The position numbers and the translations under genes were made by a program. The notes under the pieces were generated by a model, which worked only from the letters and a program-made list of their open reading frames with translations, was not told where the DNA came from and did no database searches. From positions 477,473 through 541,472 of the forward strand of contig JADCHX010000004.1 in the NCBI GenBank assembly GCA_020248265.1: a stretch of 64,000 bases of DNA, given 5' to 3'. Source of the stretch: Rhodocyclaceae bacterium. GTDB lineage: Bacteria; Pseudomonadota; Gammaproteobacteria; Burkholderiales; CAIKXV01. Each line of letters starts with the position of its first letter. Position 1 is the stretch's first letter. This document shows positions 16,494-24,685 of this stretch, in pieces.

Positions 16494-18093
16494 ATTCGCT
16501 GCCCTCTACCGCGCACTCGATTCGACCACCTCGACCCGCGCCAGGCGCATCGCCCTGGCCGCTTACTTCGGCAAGGCGCCGCCGGCCGATGCAGCCTGGG
16601 CGGTGTATTTCCTGTGCGGCGGAAAGCCCAGGCAGGCAGTGCCGGTGAAGCTGCTGCGTGCGATCGCCGCCGAGCGTGCGCAGATACCCGACTGGCTGTT
16701 CGAGGAGAGTTACCAGGCGGTCGGCGACCTCGCCGAGACCATCGCCTTGCTGCTGCCGCCAGCGATCGCCGCCGGCAGCACGGTGCCCTTGCACGAATGG
16801 GTCGAGCAGCGCCTGCTCCGGCTGCGCGGCACCCCGCCCGAGGCCCTTGCGCCGCTGCTCAACGGCTGGTGGGATGAACTCGATGCCCACGAGCGATTCG
16901 TCTGGAACAAGCTGATCACCGGCGGCTTCCGCGTCGGCGTCTCGCGCCAGCTCGTGGTGCAGGGGCTCGCCGAGGCGACCGGGTTGCCGACACAGGTGCT
17001 GGCCGAGCGGCTGACCGGCGACTGGAAGCCGGACGCGGCCGCCTGGCAGCGGCTGGTCGATCCTGTCGAGGACTCCGTGCCACCGGGCCGGCCGTATCCG
17101 TTCTTCCTCGCCCATCCGCTGGCCGGTTCGGTCGAGACGTTGGGCGAGCGCAGCCGCTGGGCGGCCGAGTGGAAGTGGGACGGCATCCGCGCGCAGCTCG
17201 TGCGCCGCAGCGGCGACACCTATGTCTGGTCGCGCGGCGAGGAACTGGTGACGCCGCGCTTCCCGGAAGTGGCGGCCGCCGCCGCGCGCCTGCCGGACGG
17301 CTGCGTGATCGATGGCGAACTGGTGGCATGGCGCGACGGGCGGGTCGCGCCATTCGCGCTGCTGCAGCAACGGATCGGGCGTACGAAGCTGACCGCAGCG
17401 GTACTCGGGCGCGCGCCGGTCGCCTTCATCGCATACGACCTCCTGGAGCACGGCGGGACGGACCTGCGCACCGAGCCGTTCGCCGGTCGCCGCGAGTGGC
17501 TCGAGCGCGTGGTCGCCGCGCTCGGGGATCCGGTGGTCTCGGTGTCGCCGCTGGTCGATGCCGTTTCGTGGCAGGACCTCGCGGCGATGCGGCTGGAAGC
17601 ACGCGCGCGCAGCGTCGAAGGCCTGATGCTCAAGCGGGTCGATTCGGCCTACGGCATCGGACGCACCCGGTCCGGTCCGGCCGGCGATTGGTGGAAGTGG
17701 AAGATCGACCCGCTGTCCATCGATGCAGTGCTGGTCTACGCACAGCGCGGCCACGGCCGCCGTGCCAGCCTGTACACCGACTACACGTTCGCGCTCTGGA
17801 ACGAGGGCGCGCTGGTGCCGTTTGCCAAGGCCTACTCCGGGCTGACCGACGCGGAGATCGCGAAGGTCGACGCCTACATCCGCCAGAACACGGTCGAGAA
17901 GTTCGGTCCGGTACGCAGCGTGACGCCGAAGCTCGTCTGCGAGATCGGCTTCGAAGGGATCGCGCAGAGCCCGCGGCACAAGTCGGGCATCGCGGTGCGC
18001 TTCCCGCGCATCCTGCGGCTGCGCGACGACAAGCGGGTCGAAGATGCCGATACGCTCGAACAACTGCGCACGCTCGCCGGTGCCCTGTCGTGA
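16486..18093 (+). CDS. ATP-dependent DNA ligase (ligase-associated repair family)
   Basis: A 535-residue ATP-dependent ligase of the PP_1105-like family, distinct from NAD-dependent LigA. An N-terminal DNA-binding domain (1-205) precedes the nucleotidyltransferase domain with the AMP-accepting Lys230 in EWKWDGIR, CVIDGELVAW, motif IV in SVEGLMLKR and motif V in WWKWKID, then an OB-fold domain ending near residue 535. It seals nicks or ends prepared by the neighbouring exonuclease. The start lies inside the exonuclease gene's last codons. It has no fused polymerase or nuclease, unlike LigD of non-homologous end joining, and no Ku gene is in the window. Confidence 0.95.
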   Translation: MREFAALYRALDSTTSTRARRIALAAYFGKAPPADAAWAVYFLCGGKPRQAVPVKLLRAIAAERAQIPDWLFEESYQAVGDLAETIALLLPPAIAAGSTVPLHEWVEQRLLRLRGTPPEALAPLLNGWWDELDAHERFVWNKLITGGFRVGVSRQLVVQGLAEATGLPTQVLAERLTGDWKPDAAAWQRLVDPVEDSVPPGRPYPFFLAHPLAGSVETLGERSRWAAEWKWDGIRAQLVRRSGDTYVWSRGEELVTPRFPEVAAAAARLPDGCVIDGELVAWRDGRVAPFALLQQRIGRTKLTAAVLGRAPVAFIAYDLLEHGGTDLRTEPFAGRREWLERVVAALGDPVVSVSPLVDAVSWQDLAAMRLEARARSVEGLMLKRVDSAYGIGRTRSGPAGDWWKWKIDPLSIDAVLVYAQRGHGRRASLYTDYTFALWNEGALVPFAKAYSGLTDAEIAKVDAYIRQNTVEKFGPVRSVTPKLVCEIGFEGIAQSPRHKSGIAVRFPRILRLRDDKRVEDADTLEQLRTLAGALS

Positions 18094-18100
18094 GGACGGG

Positions 18101-18943
18101 ATGCTGACCGCATACCGGCTGCTCGGCGTCGATTTCACCAGCGCACCGCGCCGCGCCAAGCCGATCACGGTCGCCCGTGGCTGGCTGTCGGGCGACGGTA
18201 CCGGGGTGCATGTCGATGCGCTCGATGCCCTCGCCACGTTCGAAGCCTTCGAGGCCCTGCTCGCCGAGCCGGGGCCGTGGATCGGCGGCTTCGACTTTCC
18301 CTTCGGCCTGCCACGCAGCGCAGTGTCCGACCTCGGCTGGCCGATGGAGTGGCGCAGCCTGGCACTCGCCTGCGCGGCGATGCCCAGGGCGGCATTCCGT
18401 GCCTGCCTCGACGCGCACCGGCAGGCGCGGGCCGTCGGCGACCGCTACGCGCATCGGGCGGTCGACCGGCCGGCGGCCTCGCACAGCCCTCTGAAGCTGG
18501 TCAATCCGCCGGTCGCGCTGATGTTCCTGGAGGGGGCAGCCCGGCTGGCACGCGCCGGCATCACGGTGGCCGGACACGTCGAGGGCGATCCGGCACGGGT
18601 CGCGGTCGAGGCCTATCCGGGATACCTCGTGCGCGCGATCACGCGTGCGTCGTACAAGAGCGACACGCGCGCGAAGCAGACCCCCGAACGGCACGCGGCG
18701 CGCGGCGCGATCCTCGAAGCGCTGTGCGCTGGCGACCATCCGCTGGGCATCCGCCTGTCGGCCGAAGCGCAGCTGCTCGAGCGTGCGCTCGCCGACGGCA
18801 GCGGCGACACCCTCGATGCCATCGTCTGCGCGCTGCAGGCGGGCTGGGCGCTGCAGCAGCGGCGCCATGGCGTACCGGCCACGGTCGATCCGATCGAGGG
18901 ATGGATCGTCGGGGTGCCCGCGCTGCCGCCGGATGCCGCGTGA
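18101..18943 (+). CDS. DUF429 protein, predicted RNase H-like nuclease
   Basis: A 280-residue DUF429 protein. The family is predicted to have an RNase H fold with an acidic active site. Matching segments are GVDFTSAP (Asp11), WIGGFDFPFGLPR (Asp65), VEAYPGYLVR and GDTLDAIVCALQAGW. Function is not established. It starts eight bases after the ligase stop and its own stop overlaps the helicase start (TGATG), so it is embedded in the ligase-associated operon, an addition to the usual four-gene set. An extra nuclease or nuclease-like subunit of the repair system is the obvious inference. Confidence 0.88.
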   Translation: MLTAYRLLGVDFTSAPRRAKPITVARGWLSGDGTGVHVDALDALATFEAFEALLAEPGPWIGGFDFPFGLPRSAVSDLGWPMEWRSLALACAAMPRAAFRACLDAHRQARAVGDRYAHRAVDRPAASHSPLKLVNPPVALMFLEGAARLARAGITVAGHVEGDPARVAVEAYPGYLVRAITRASYKSDTRAKQTPERHAARGAILEALCAGDHPLGIRLSAEAQLLERALADGSGDTLDAIVCALQAGWALQQRRHGVPATVDPIEGWIVGVPALPPDAA

Positions 18944-21483
18944 TGGCCACCGGCGCGTCCGGGGTGCATGGCGAATCCGGTGCGGGCGAGGTGGCCGACG
19001 GCAGACACATGGGTGCAGTCGTCGGGCAGCGCGCGCTGCGCCTGCCCGCGGAGCTTGCCCGCTGGTTCGAGGGTCGTGGCTGGCGTCCGTTCCCGTTCCA
19101 GCGCGAGGTCTGGCAGGCGTATGCCCGTGGCGACAGCGGCCTGCTGCATGCGACCACCGGCGCCGGCAAGACCTATTCGGTCTGGTTCGCGGCGCTGATC
19201 GAGGCCCTGCGCGGCGGTGCCCGGCGTGCGAAGCCGCGACCGTACGCGGTGCTCTGGATCACGCCGATGCGCGCGCTCGCCGCCGACACCGCGCGTGCGC
19301 TCGCCGAGCCGCTGGCCGAACTGGGGCTGGACTGGACCGTTGGCCAGCGCACCGGCGATACCGGCAGCGCCGAACGCGCGCGCCAGCAGCGCCGGCCGCC
19401 GACCGCGCTGGTGACCACGCCGGAGAGCCTGTCGGTGATGCTCGCCCAGGCCGATGCCGCATCGCTGCTGGGCAACGTGAGGCTGGTGGTGGTCGACGAA
19501 TGGCACGAACTGCTCGGCAGCAAGCGCGGCGTGCAGGCGCAGCTTGCGCTGGCGCGGATCGCGCGCTTCAGCCCCGGGGTACGTATCTGGGCGCTGTCGG
19601 CGACGATCGGCAACCTCGCGCAGGCGCGCGAGGCGCTGCTCGGCTCGATGGGCCTGGCGGGCGTGCTGGTGCAGGGCAAGGTGCCCAAGCGCGTGGTGGT
19701 CGACACCGTGATCCCGGACGCACCGGACCGCTTCCCGTGGGCCGGCCACCTCGGGATGCGCATGGTGGAGCCGGTCGCGCGCGAGATCGAGGCGGCCGCC
19801 ACCACGCTGGTGTTCACCAACGTCCGATCGCATGCGGAGCAGTGGTACCAGGCGCTGCTCGAAGCGCGGCCGCAATGGGCGGGCCTGATCGCGCTCCACC
19901 ACGGATCGCTCGACCGGCGCCTGCGCGACTGGGTCGAACTCGGGCTCAAGGAAGGCCGGCTGAAGGCGGTGGTGTGCACGTCCTCGCTCGACCTGGGCGT
20001 GGACTTCCTGCCGGTCGAGCGGGTGATCCAGGTGGGCAGCCCGAAGGGCATGGCCCGCCTGCTGCAGCGTGCCGGGCGCTCGGGCCATGCGCCCGGCCGG
20101 GTGTCGCGCATCTCGTGCGTGCCGACGCACAGCTTCGAACTGATCGAGGCCGCTGCTGCGCGCGTGGCCGCGGGCGATCGGCGGGTGGAGGCGCGCGTGC
20201 CGCCGCAGGCCCCGATCGACGTGCTGGTGCAGCACCTGGTCACGGTCGCGCTGGGCGGTGGCTTCGACGCCGACGCGCTGTATGACGAGGTACGCACGAC
20301 CTGGGCATACCGCGACCTCGCGCGATCCGACTTCGACTGGGTGATCGACTTCGTCACCCGCGGCGGATCACTGCATGCATACCCCGAGTACCGCCGGGTC
20401 GAACGGACCGAGGACGGCCGCTACCGGGTGACCGACCGCGCGATCGCGCGCCGGCACCGGATGTCGATCGGTACCATCACCGCCGACAGCGCGATGGACG
20501 TGCGCTTCCTCGGCGGCGGCCGCATCGGCACCGTCGAGGAATCGTTCGTGAGCCGCCTCAAGCCGGGACAGGCCTTCCTGCTCGGGGGGCGGCTGCTGGC
20601 ATTGGTGCGCATCCGCGAGATGACGGCCTATGTACAGAGGGCGAAGCCGGGTACGGCTGCGGTGCCGCGCTGGATGGGCGGGCGCAGCCCGCTGTCGACC
20701 GAACTCGCCCATGCGGTGGTCGAGATGATCGACCGCGCGGGACAGGGCGACCGCAGCCTGCCGGAACTGCGTGCGGTAGCGCGCCTGGTCGAACTGCAGC
20801 AGCGCTGGTCGGTGGTGCCGCGAGCCGACGAACTGCTGGTCGAGACCGTGCGCACGCGCGAGGGCCACCATCTGTTCTGCTTCCCGTTCGCGGGCCGGCT
20901 GGTGCATACCGGGCTCGCGTCGCTGTTCGGCTGGCGCGCGGCGCGCGGCGCGCCCAATACCTTCAGCGTCGCGGTCAGCGACTACGGCTTCGAGCTGCTG
21001 TCGCCGGTGCCGGTCGACTGGAAGGCTGCTTTCGCCGGTGGACTGCTCGACGGCGCCGGCCTGCAGTCGCACCTGCTCGAGAGCCTGAACGCGGGCGAAC
21101 TCGCGCGCCGTCAGTTCCGCGAGATCGCGCGCGTCTCCGGGCTGGTGTTCACGGGCTTCCCCGGCCAGCCGAAGCGCGCGCGCGAGCTGCAGGCCAGCGC
21201 CGGGCTGTTGCACGATGTGTTCGAGCAGCACGATCCAGGCAACCTGCTGCTCGCGCAGGCCCGCGCCGAAGTGATGCGCGACGAACTCGACCTCGCCCGG
21301 CTCACCGACACGCTGGCCCGCATGCGTTCGATGGCGCTGCGGCTGGTCGAGGTCGAGCATCCGACCCCTTTTGCGTTCCCGCTGATGGCGGCACGCATCC
21401 GCGAGAAGGTGTCCACCGAAAAGGTCGGCGACCGTATCGCGCGCATGGTCGCGGAGCTGGAACGCGCGGCGGAGGCGGGATGA
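18943..21483 (+). CDS. Ligase-associated DEXH-box DNA helicase (Lhr-core type)
   Basis: An 846-residue superfamily 2 helicase. RecA1 has the Q-like FQREVWQAY, Walker A TTGAGKT (71-77), motif II DEWH (185-188) and motif III LSATIGN. RecA2 has TLVFTNVRSHAEQWY, CTSSLDLGVDF and LLQRAGRSGHAPG. A long C-terminal region corresponds to the winged-helix and beta-barrel domains of Lhr-core. Lhr-type helicases translocate 3' to 5' and unwind RNA:DNA or DNA duplexes. The length is right for the ligase-associated subfamily. It overlaps DUF429 by one base and PdeM by four, so all are translationally coupled. Confidence 0.95.
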   Translation: MATGASGVHGESGAGEVADGRHMGAVVGQRALRLPAELARWFEGRGWRPFPFQREVWQAYARGDSGLLHATTGAGKTYSVWFAALIEALRGGARRAKPRPYAVLWITPMRALAADTARALAEPLAELGLDWTVGQRTGDTGSAERARQQRRPPTALVTTPESLSVMLAQADAASLLGNVRLVVVDEWHELLGSKRGVQAQLALARIARFSPGVRIWALSATIGNLAQAREALLGSMGLAGVLVQGKVPKRVVVDTVIPDAPDRFPWAGHLGMRMVEPVAREIEAAATTLVFTNVRSHAEQWYQALLEARPQWAGLIALHHGSLDRRLRDWVELGLKEGRLKAVVCTSSLDLGVDFLPVERVIQVGSPKGMARLLQRAGRSGHAPGRVSRISCVPTHSFELIEAAAARVAAGDRRVEARVPPQAPIDVLVQHLVTVALGGGFDADALYDEVRTTWAYRDLARSDFDWVIDFVTRGGSLHAYPEYRRVERTEDGRYRVTDRAIARRHRMSIGTITADSAMDVRFLGGGRIGTVEESFVSRLKPGQAFLLGGRLLALVRIREMTAYVQRAKPGTAAVPRWMGGRSPLSTELAHAVVEMIDRAGQGDRSLPELRAVARLVELQQRWSVVPRADELLVETVRTREGHHLFCFPFAGRLVHTGLASLFGWRAARGAPNTFSVAVSDYGFELLSPVPVDWKAAFAGGLLDGAGLQSHLLESLNAGELARRQFREIARVSGLVFTGFPGQPKRARELQASAGLLHDVFEQHDPGNLLLAQARAEVMRDELDLARLTDTLARMRSMALRLVEVEHPTPFAFPLMAARIREKVSTEKVGDRIARMVAELERAAEAG

Positions 21484-22139
21484 CGGCGCTGGTCACGATC
21501 GCCGGCGAACGTCTGCAGCTGTTGCCGCAGCGCGCACTGCTGTGGCCGGCACGTGCGCTGCTGATGGTTGCGGATGCGCATTTCGGAAAGGCTGCACGCT
21601 TTCGCACGCTCGGCGTGCCGGTGCCCTCGGGCACCACGGCCGTCAACCTGCAGGTCCTCGACGACCTGGTCGCCCGGCACACGGTCGAGCGCATCGTGTT
21701 CCTCGGCGACCTGATGCATGGGCGCCTGCTGCCCGGGTCGGCGACCTTCCATGCGCTGATCGCCTGGCGTGAACGGCGTCCGGAGCTGTCGCTCGAACTG
21801 GTGCCGGGCAACCATGACCGTCACGCGGGCGAGCTGCCGCCGGCGCTCGGCGTCCAGGTGCACGAAGACCCGCACGACATCGGTCCGTTCGCGCTGCGCC
21901 ACCACCCGGAGGCGCTGCCTGGCCGCTACGTGCTGGCCGGGCATGTGCATCCGGTGGTCACGCTGCATGGCAGCGGGCGCGACCGTGTGCGCGCGCCGTG
22001 CTTCACCTTCGGCGACACGGTCGGCGTGCTGCCGGCCTTCGGCGCATTCACCGGCGGCCATGTCGTGGAGCGCTCCGGGGCCGGGCGGATCTTCGTGGTC
22101 GCAGGCGAGCGGGTGCTCGCGTTGCCCGGAGCGCGCTAG
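21480..22139 (+). CDS. pdeM: Ligase-associated metallophosphoesterase PdeM
   Basis: A 219-residue calcineurin-like phosphoesterase, predicted DNA endonuclease/phosphodiesterase, and last gene of the ligase-associated operon. Metal motifs in order are [14 protein letters not shown] (start), [17 protein letters not shown] and AGHVHPVV. The start overlaps the helicase stop by ATGA. Its 3' end overlaps the DUF2256 gene on the other strand by four bases, so the repair operon and the photolyase operon end tail to tail with no room for a separate terminator. Confidence 0.93.
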   Translation: MTALVTIAGERLQLLPQRALLWPARALLMVADAHFGKAARFRTLGVPVPSGTTAVNLQVLDDLVARHTVERIVFLGDLMHGRLLPGSATFHALIAWRERRPELSLELVPGNHDRHAGELPPALGVQVHEDPHDIGPFALRHHPEALPGRYVLAGHVHPVVTLHGSGRDRVRAPCFTFGDTVGVLPAFGAFTGGHVVERSGAGRIFVVAGERVLALPGAR

Positions 22140-22312
22140 AGCGCCCTTGTCGCCCGGCACGCGTCGGAGCAGTACTTCACCTCGGCCCAGTTGTTGCGCC
22201 AGCGCTTGCGCCAGGTCATCGGCCGGCCGCATGCGGCGCAAGGCTTCTGCGGCAGCGACTGCTTGTTGCCCTTGAACGCGCCAGCCTTCGCAGGGGTCTG
22301 CTTCGTTGCCAT
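22136..22312 (-). CDS. DUF2256 small zinc-ribbon-like protein
   Basis: A 58-residue protein read from ATG 22312 to TAG 22136. The sequence has a basic start, [13 protein letters not shown], then [20 protein letters not shown]. Four cysteines (25, 28, 48, 52) form a CxxC/CxxxC pair typical of a small zinc-binding module. DUF2256 genes are often found beside photolyase/cryptochrome genes, as here, but no function is known. It follows the SDR gene by ten bases and ends the photolyase operon. Confidence 0.9.
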   Translation of the reverse strand: MATKQTPAKAGAFKGNKQSLPQKPCAACGRPMTWRKRWRNNWAEVKYCSDACRATRAL

Positions 22313-22322
22313 CGGCCGGTGC

Positions 22323-23072
22323 TCAGCCCCTGATCAGCGGCCGGATCGTGCTGAAGCCGCCGTCGACCGCGATCACCTGGCCGGTCACCCGCCGTGCCAG
22401 CGGCGACAGCAGCCAGCCGACCAGCGAGGCGACTTCGTCCGGGTGGCCGATGCCGCCGATCGGGTACTGCCGCGCGGCAGCCTGCCGGATGTTGTCGTTC
22501 GCCAGCAGCGGCGCTGCCATCGGCGTCTCCATCAGTCCCGGTGCGATGGCGTTGACGCGGATGTCGTTCGGCGCATAGGTTGCCGCGGCCGAGCGTACGA
22601 GCGACTCGATGGCACCCTTCGCGGCGGCGACCGCCTCGTGGTTGACCACGCCGATGCGCGCGACGATGGTGGAGAACAGCACGACCGACCCGCCGCCGCC
22701 CGCGGCGCCCGCGCCGCGGTGCGCCTCGACGAAGGCGCGCAGCGAGAAGAATGCGGTGTCGAGGTTGGCCGACAGCACCGAGCGATACTGCGCTTCACCG
22801 GTCCGGTGCATCGGCTGGATCAGCGTGCTGCCGGCTGCGTTCACCAGGGCGCCCGGCAGCCCGAAGCGTTCCGTGCAGGCCGCCAGCGCGCCGGTGGCAC
22901 CGGCTTCGGTCGAGACATCGGCCTCGAGCACCGCGCCCGTCCAGCCGCTCGCCGCGAGCCTGTCCGGCGAGCGAGTCACCAGCACCGGTGTCCAGCCGGA
23001 AGGGTCGAGGGTTGCGGCGATCGCGCGGGCCAGGCCGCCGGAACCACCGGTGATCAGTACGGGTCTTGTCAT
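22323..23072 (-). CDS. SDR-family protein lacking the catalytic Tyr
   Basis: A 249-residue Rossmann-fold short-chain dehydrogenase. The cofactor motif TGGSGGLA (9-16), NAAG, FSTI and the C-terminal [12 protein letters not shown] are normal. The active site is not: where YxxxK is expected the sequence is HEAVAAAK, so Lys is kept but the Tyr position is Val. It may bind NAD(P) without ordinary dehydrogenase activity or use other residues. It overlaps the Fe-S photolyase gene by ATGA, which suggests a role tied to photolyases, for example in cofactor supply; this is inference. Confidence 0.88.
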   Translation of the reverse strand: MTRPVLITGGSGGLARAIAATLDPSGWTPVLVTRSPDRLAASGWTGAVLEADVSTEAGATGALAACTERFGLPGALVNAAGSTLIQPMHRTGEAQYRSVLSANLDTAFFSLRAFVEAHRGAGAAGGGGSVVLFSTIVARIGVVNHEAVAAAKGAIESLVRSAAATYAPNDIRVNAIAPGLMETPMAAPLLANDNIRQAAARQYPIGGIGHPDEVASLVGWLLSPLARRVTGQVIAVDGGFSTIRPLIRG

Positions 23073-24685
23073 CGCAGGAGGTCCTTCGGTGTGCTGTCGG
23101 GAGGAACGCCGTCGCCGGCGCGGATCGCGGTTGCACGCGCACCGATCGAGGCGCGTGCGTCATCGCCCAGCCGGGCGAGGTTCTTGAGCTGCAGCGCCAT
23201 GCGGGTGTTCTTCGACAGGCGAGGCTGGTGGCGCAGCAGGAAGTCCCAGTAGAGCGTGGTGAACGGGCAGGCGTCTTCCCCGGTCGACTTGCCTGGGTCG
23301 AACCTGCAGCCCTTGCAGTAGTTGCTCATGCGCTCGATGTAGCGGCCGGTGGCCGCATACGGCTTCGAGGCCATCACGCCGCCGTCGCCGTAGAGCGCCA
23401 TGCCCAGCGTGTTCGGCAGCTCGACCCATTCGATCGCATCGACATACACCGCGAGGTACCAGCGATGTACTGCCTTCGGATCGATGCCCAGCAGCAGCGC
23501 ATACAGACCGGTGACCATCAGCCGCTGGATATGGTGCGCGTAGCCGAGTTCCAGCGTCTGTCCGATCGACTCGCGCAGGCAGGCCATCGGCGTGTCGCCG
23601 GTCCAGTAGAACGCGGGCAGCGGTTGCCGCGCATCGAGCGCGTTCAGGTCGAGGTAGCCGGGCATCGTGCGCCAGTAGATGCCGCGCACGTACTCGCGCC
23701 AGCCGAGCACCTGCCGGATGAAGCCCTCTGCCGCGGCGATCGGAACCTGGCCCGCGCGCCATGCGCGCTCGGCCGCGGCCACCACCTCGCGCGGATCGAG
23801 CAGCTTCAGGTTCATCGCGGCCGACAGGTGTGCGTGATAGAGCCACGGCTGCCCGGTCCACATCGCGTCCTGGTGGTCGCCGAACAGGGGCAGCCGCTGC
23901 CCGATGAACGCATCGAGCGCGGCCAGGGCATCGGCGCGGGTCACCGGCCAGGCGAACCGATCAAGCGAGCCGGGGTGCCCGGACAGCCGCTGGTCGATCA
24001 GGTCGATCACCTCGCGGGTGATCGCATCGGGCTGGAACAGCAGTGGCGCTGGCACGCCCTGCGGTCCGGAGGCCGGGAACGACTTCCGGTTCTCGGAATC
24101 GAAATTCCACTGTCCGCCGGCGGGTTCGTCGCCATCCATCAGCACCGAATGGCGCACCCGCATCTCGCGGTAGAAGAACTCCAGCCGCAACTGCTTGCGG
24201 CCCTTTGCATGGCGTTCGAAGTCTTCGCCGCTGCACAGGAAGTGCCGGTCTTCCAGCAGCGACGGCGCGGCCGGATGCGCGGCGAAGGTCTCGCGCAGCC
24301 GCCATTCGCCGGGCGTCACCATCACGATCGACCGTGGCTTCAGCGCGGCCTCGGCCTGCGCCAGTGCTGCGCCGAGCGAAGCCGCGCCCGACGGATCATC
24401 CAGCCGGCTGTACCAGGTGCGCAGCCCGTCGTCGGCGGCCTGCTGCGCGAAATGGCGCATGGCGGAGAGGAACATCGCCGTGCGCGGCCTAGAACTCCAG
24501 GTCTGCGTCGATTCGTCGAGCGCCTCGGCCATGAACAGCGCATCCTGCGCGGGGTCGAACCCGTCGAAGGCGGCCGAACGGCGGTCGAGCTGGTCGCCCA
24601 GCACGAACACCAGCCGCCGTATCGGTGGCGACGGCGCACGCCCGGGCAGGTCGGGCACGGTGAACGCCTGTCTCTGCGCAGCCAT
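23069..24685 (-). CDS. Fe-S cluster bacterial cryptochrome/photolyase (PhrB-like, 6-4 type)
   Basis: A 538-residue flavoprotein of the FeS-BCP group, which repairs (6-4) photoproducts with blue light. The N-terminal Rossmann domain starts LVFVLGDQLD; the FAD domain includes QTLELGYAHHIQRLM and ELPNTLGMALYGDGG. The [4Fe-4S] ligands Cys457, Cys460 and Cys473 have the same spacing as Agrobacterium PhrB Cys438, 441 and 454, and the Cys in PMACLRESIG matches the fourth ligand (Cys350). This group uses a lumazine antenna. The start overlaps the upstream photolyase's stop by one base (TGATG). Confidence 0.94.
   Translation of the reverse strand: MAAQRQAFTVPDLPGRAPSPPIRRLVFVLGDQLDRRSAAFDGFDPAQDALFMAEALDESTQTWSSRPRTAMFLSAMRHFAQQAADDGLRTWYSRLDDPSGAASLGAALAQAEAALKPRSIVMVTPGEWRLRETFAAHPAAPSLLEDRHFLCSGEDFERHAKGRKQLRLEFFYREMRVRHSVLMDGDEPAGGQWNFDSENRKSFPASGPQGVPAPLLFQPDAITREVIDLIDQRLSGHPGSLDRFAWPVTRADALAALDAFIGQRLPLFGDHQDAMWTGQPWLYHAHLSAAMNLKLLDPREVVAAAERAWRAGQVPIAAAEGFIRQVLGWREYVRGIYWRTMPGYLDLNALDARQPLPAFYWTGDTPMACLRESIGQTLELGYAHHIQRLMVTGLYALLLGIDPKAVHRWYLAVYVDAIEWVELPNTLGMALYGDGGVMASKPYAATGRYIERMSNYCKGCRFDPGKSTGEDACPFTTLYWDFLLRHQPRLSKNTRMALQLKNLARLGDDARASIGARATAIRAGDGVPPDSTPKDLLR

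Noticed and set aside
15970-18237. 755-codon minus-strand frame opposite the exonuclease and ligase genes
   Set aside because: Antisense to two genes with complete catalytic motifs; low-complexity Arg-rich translation.
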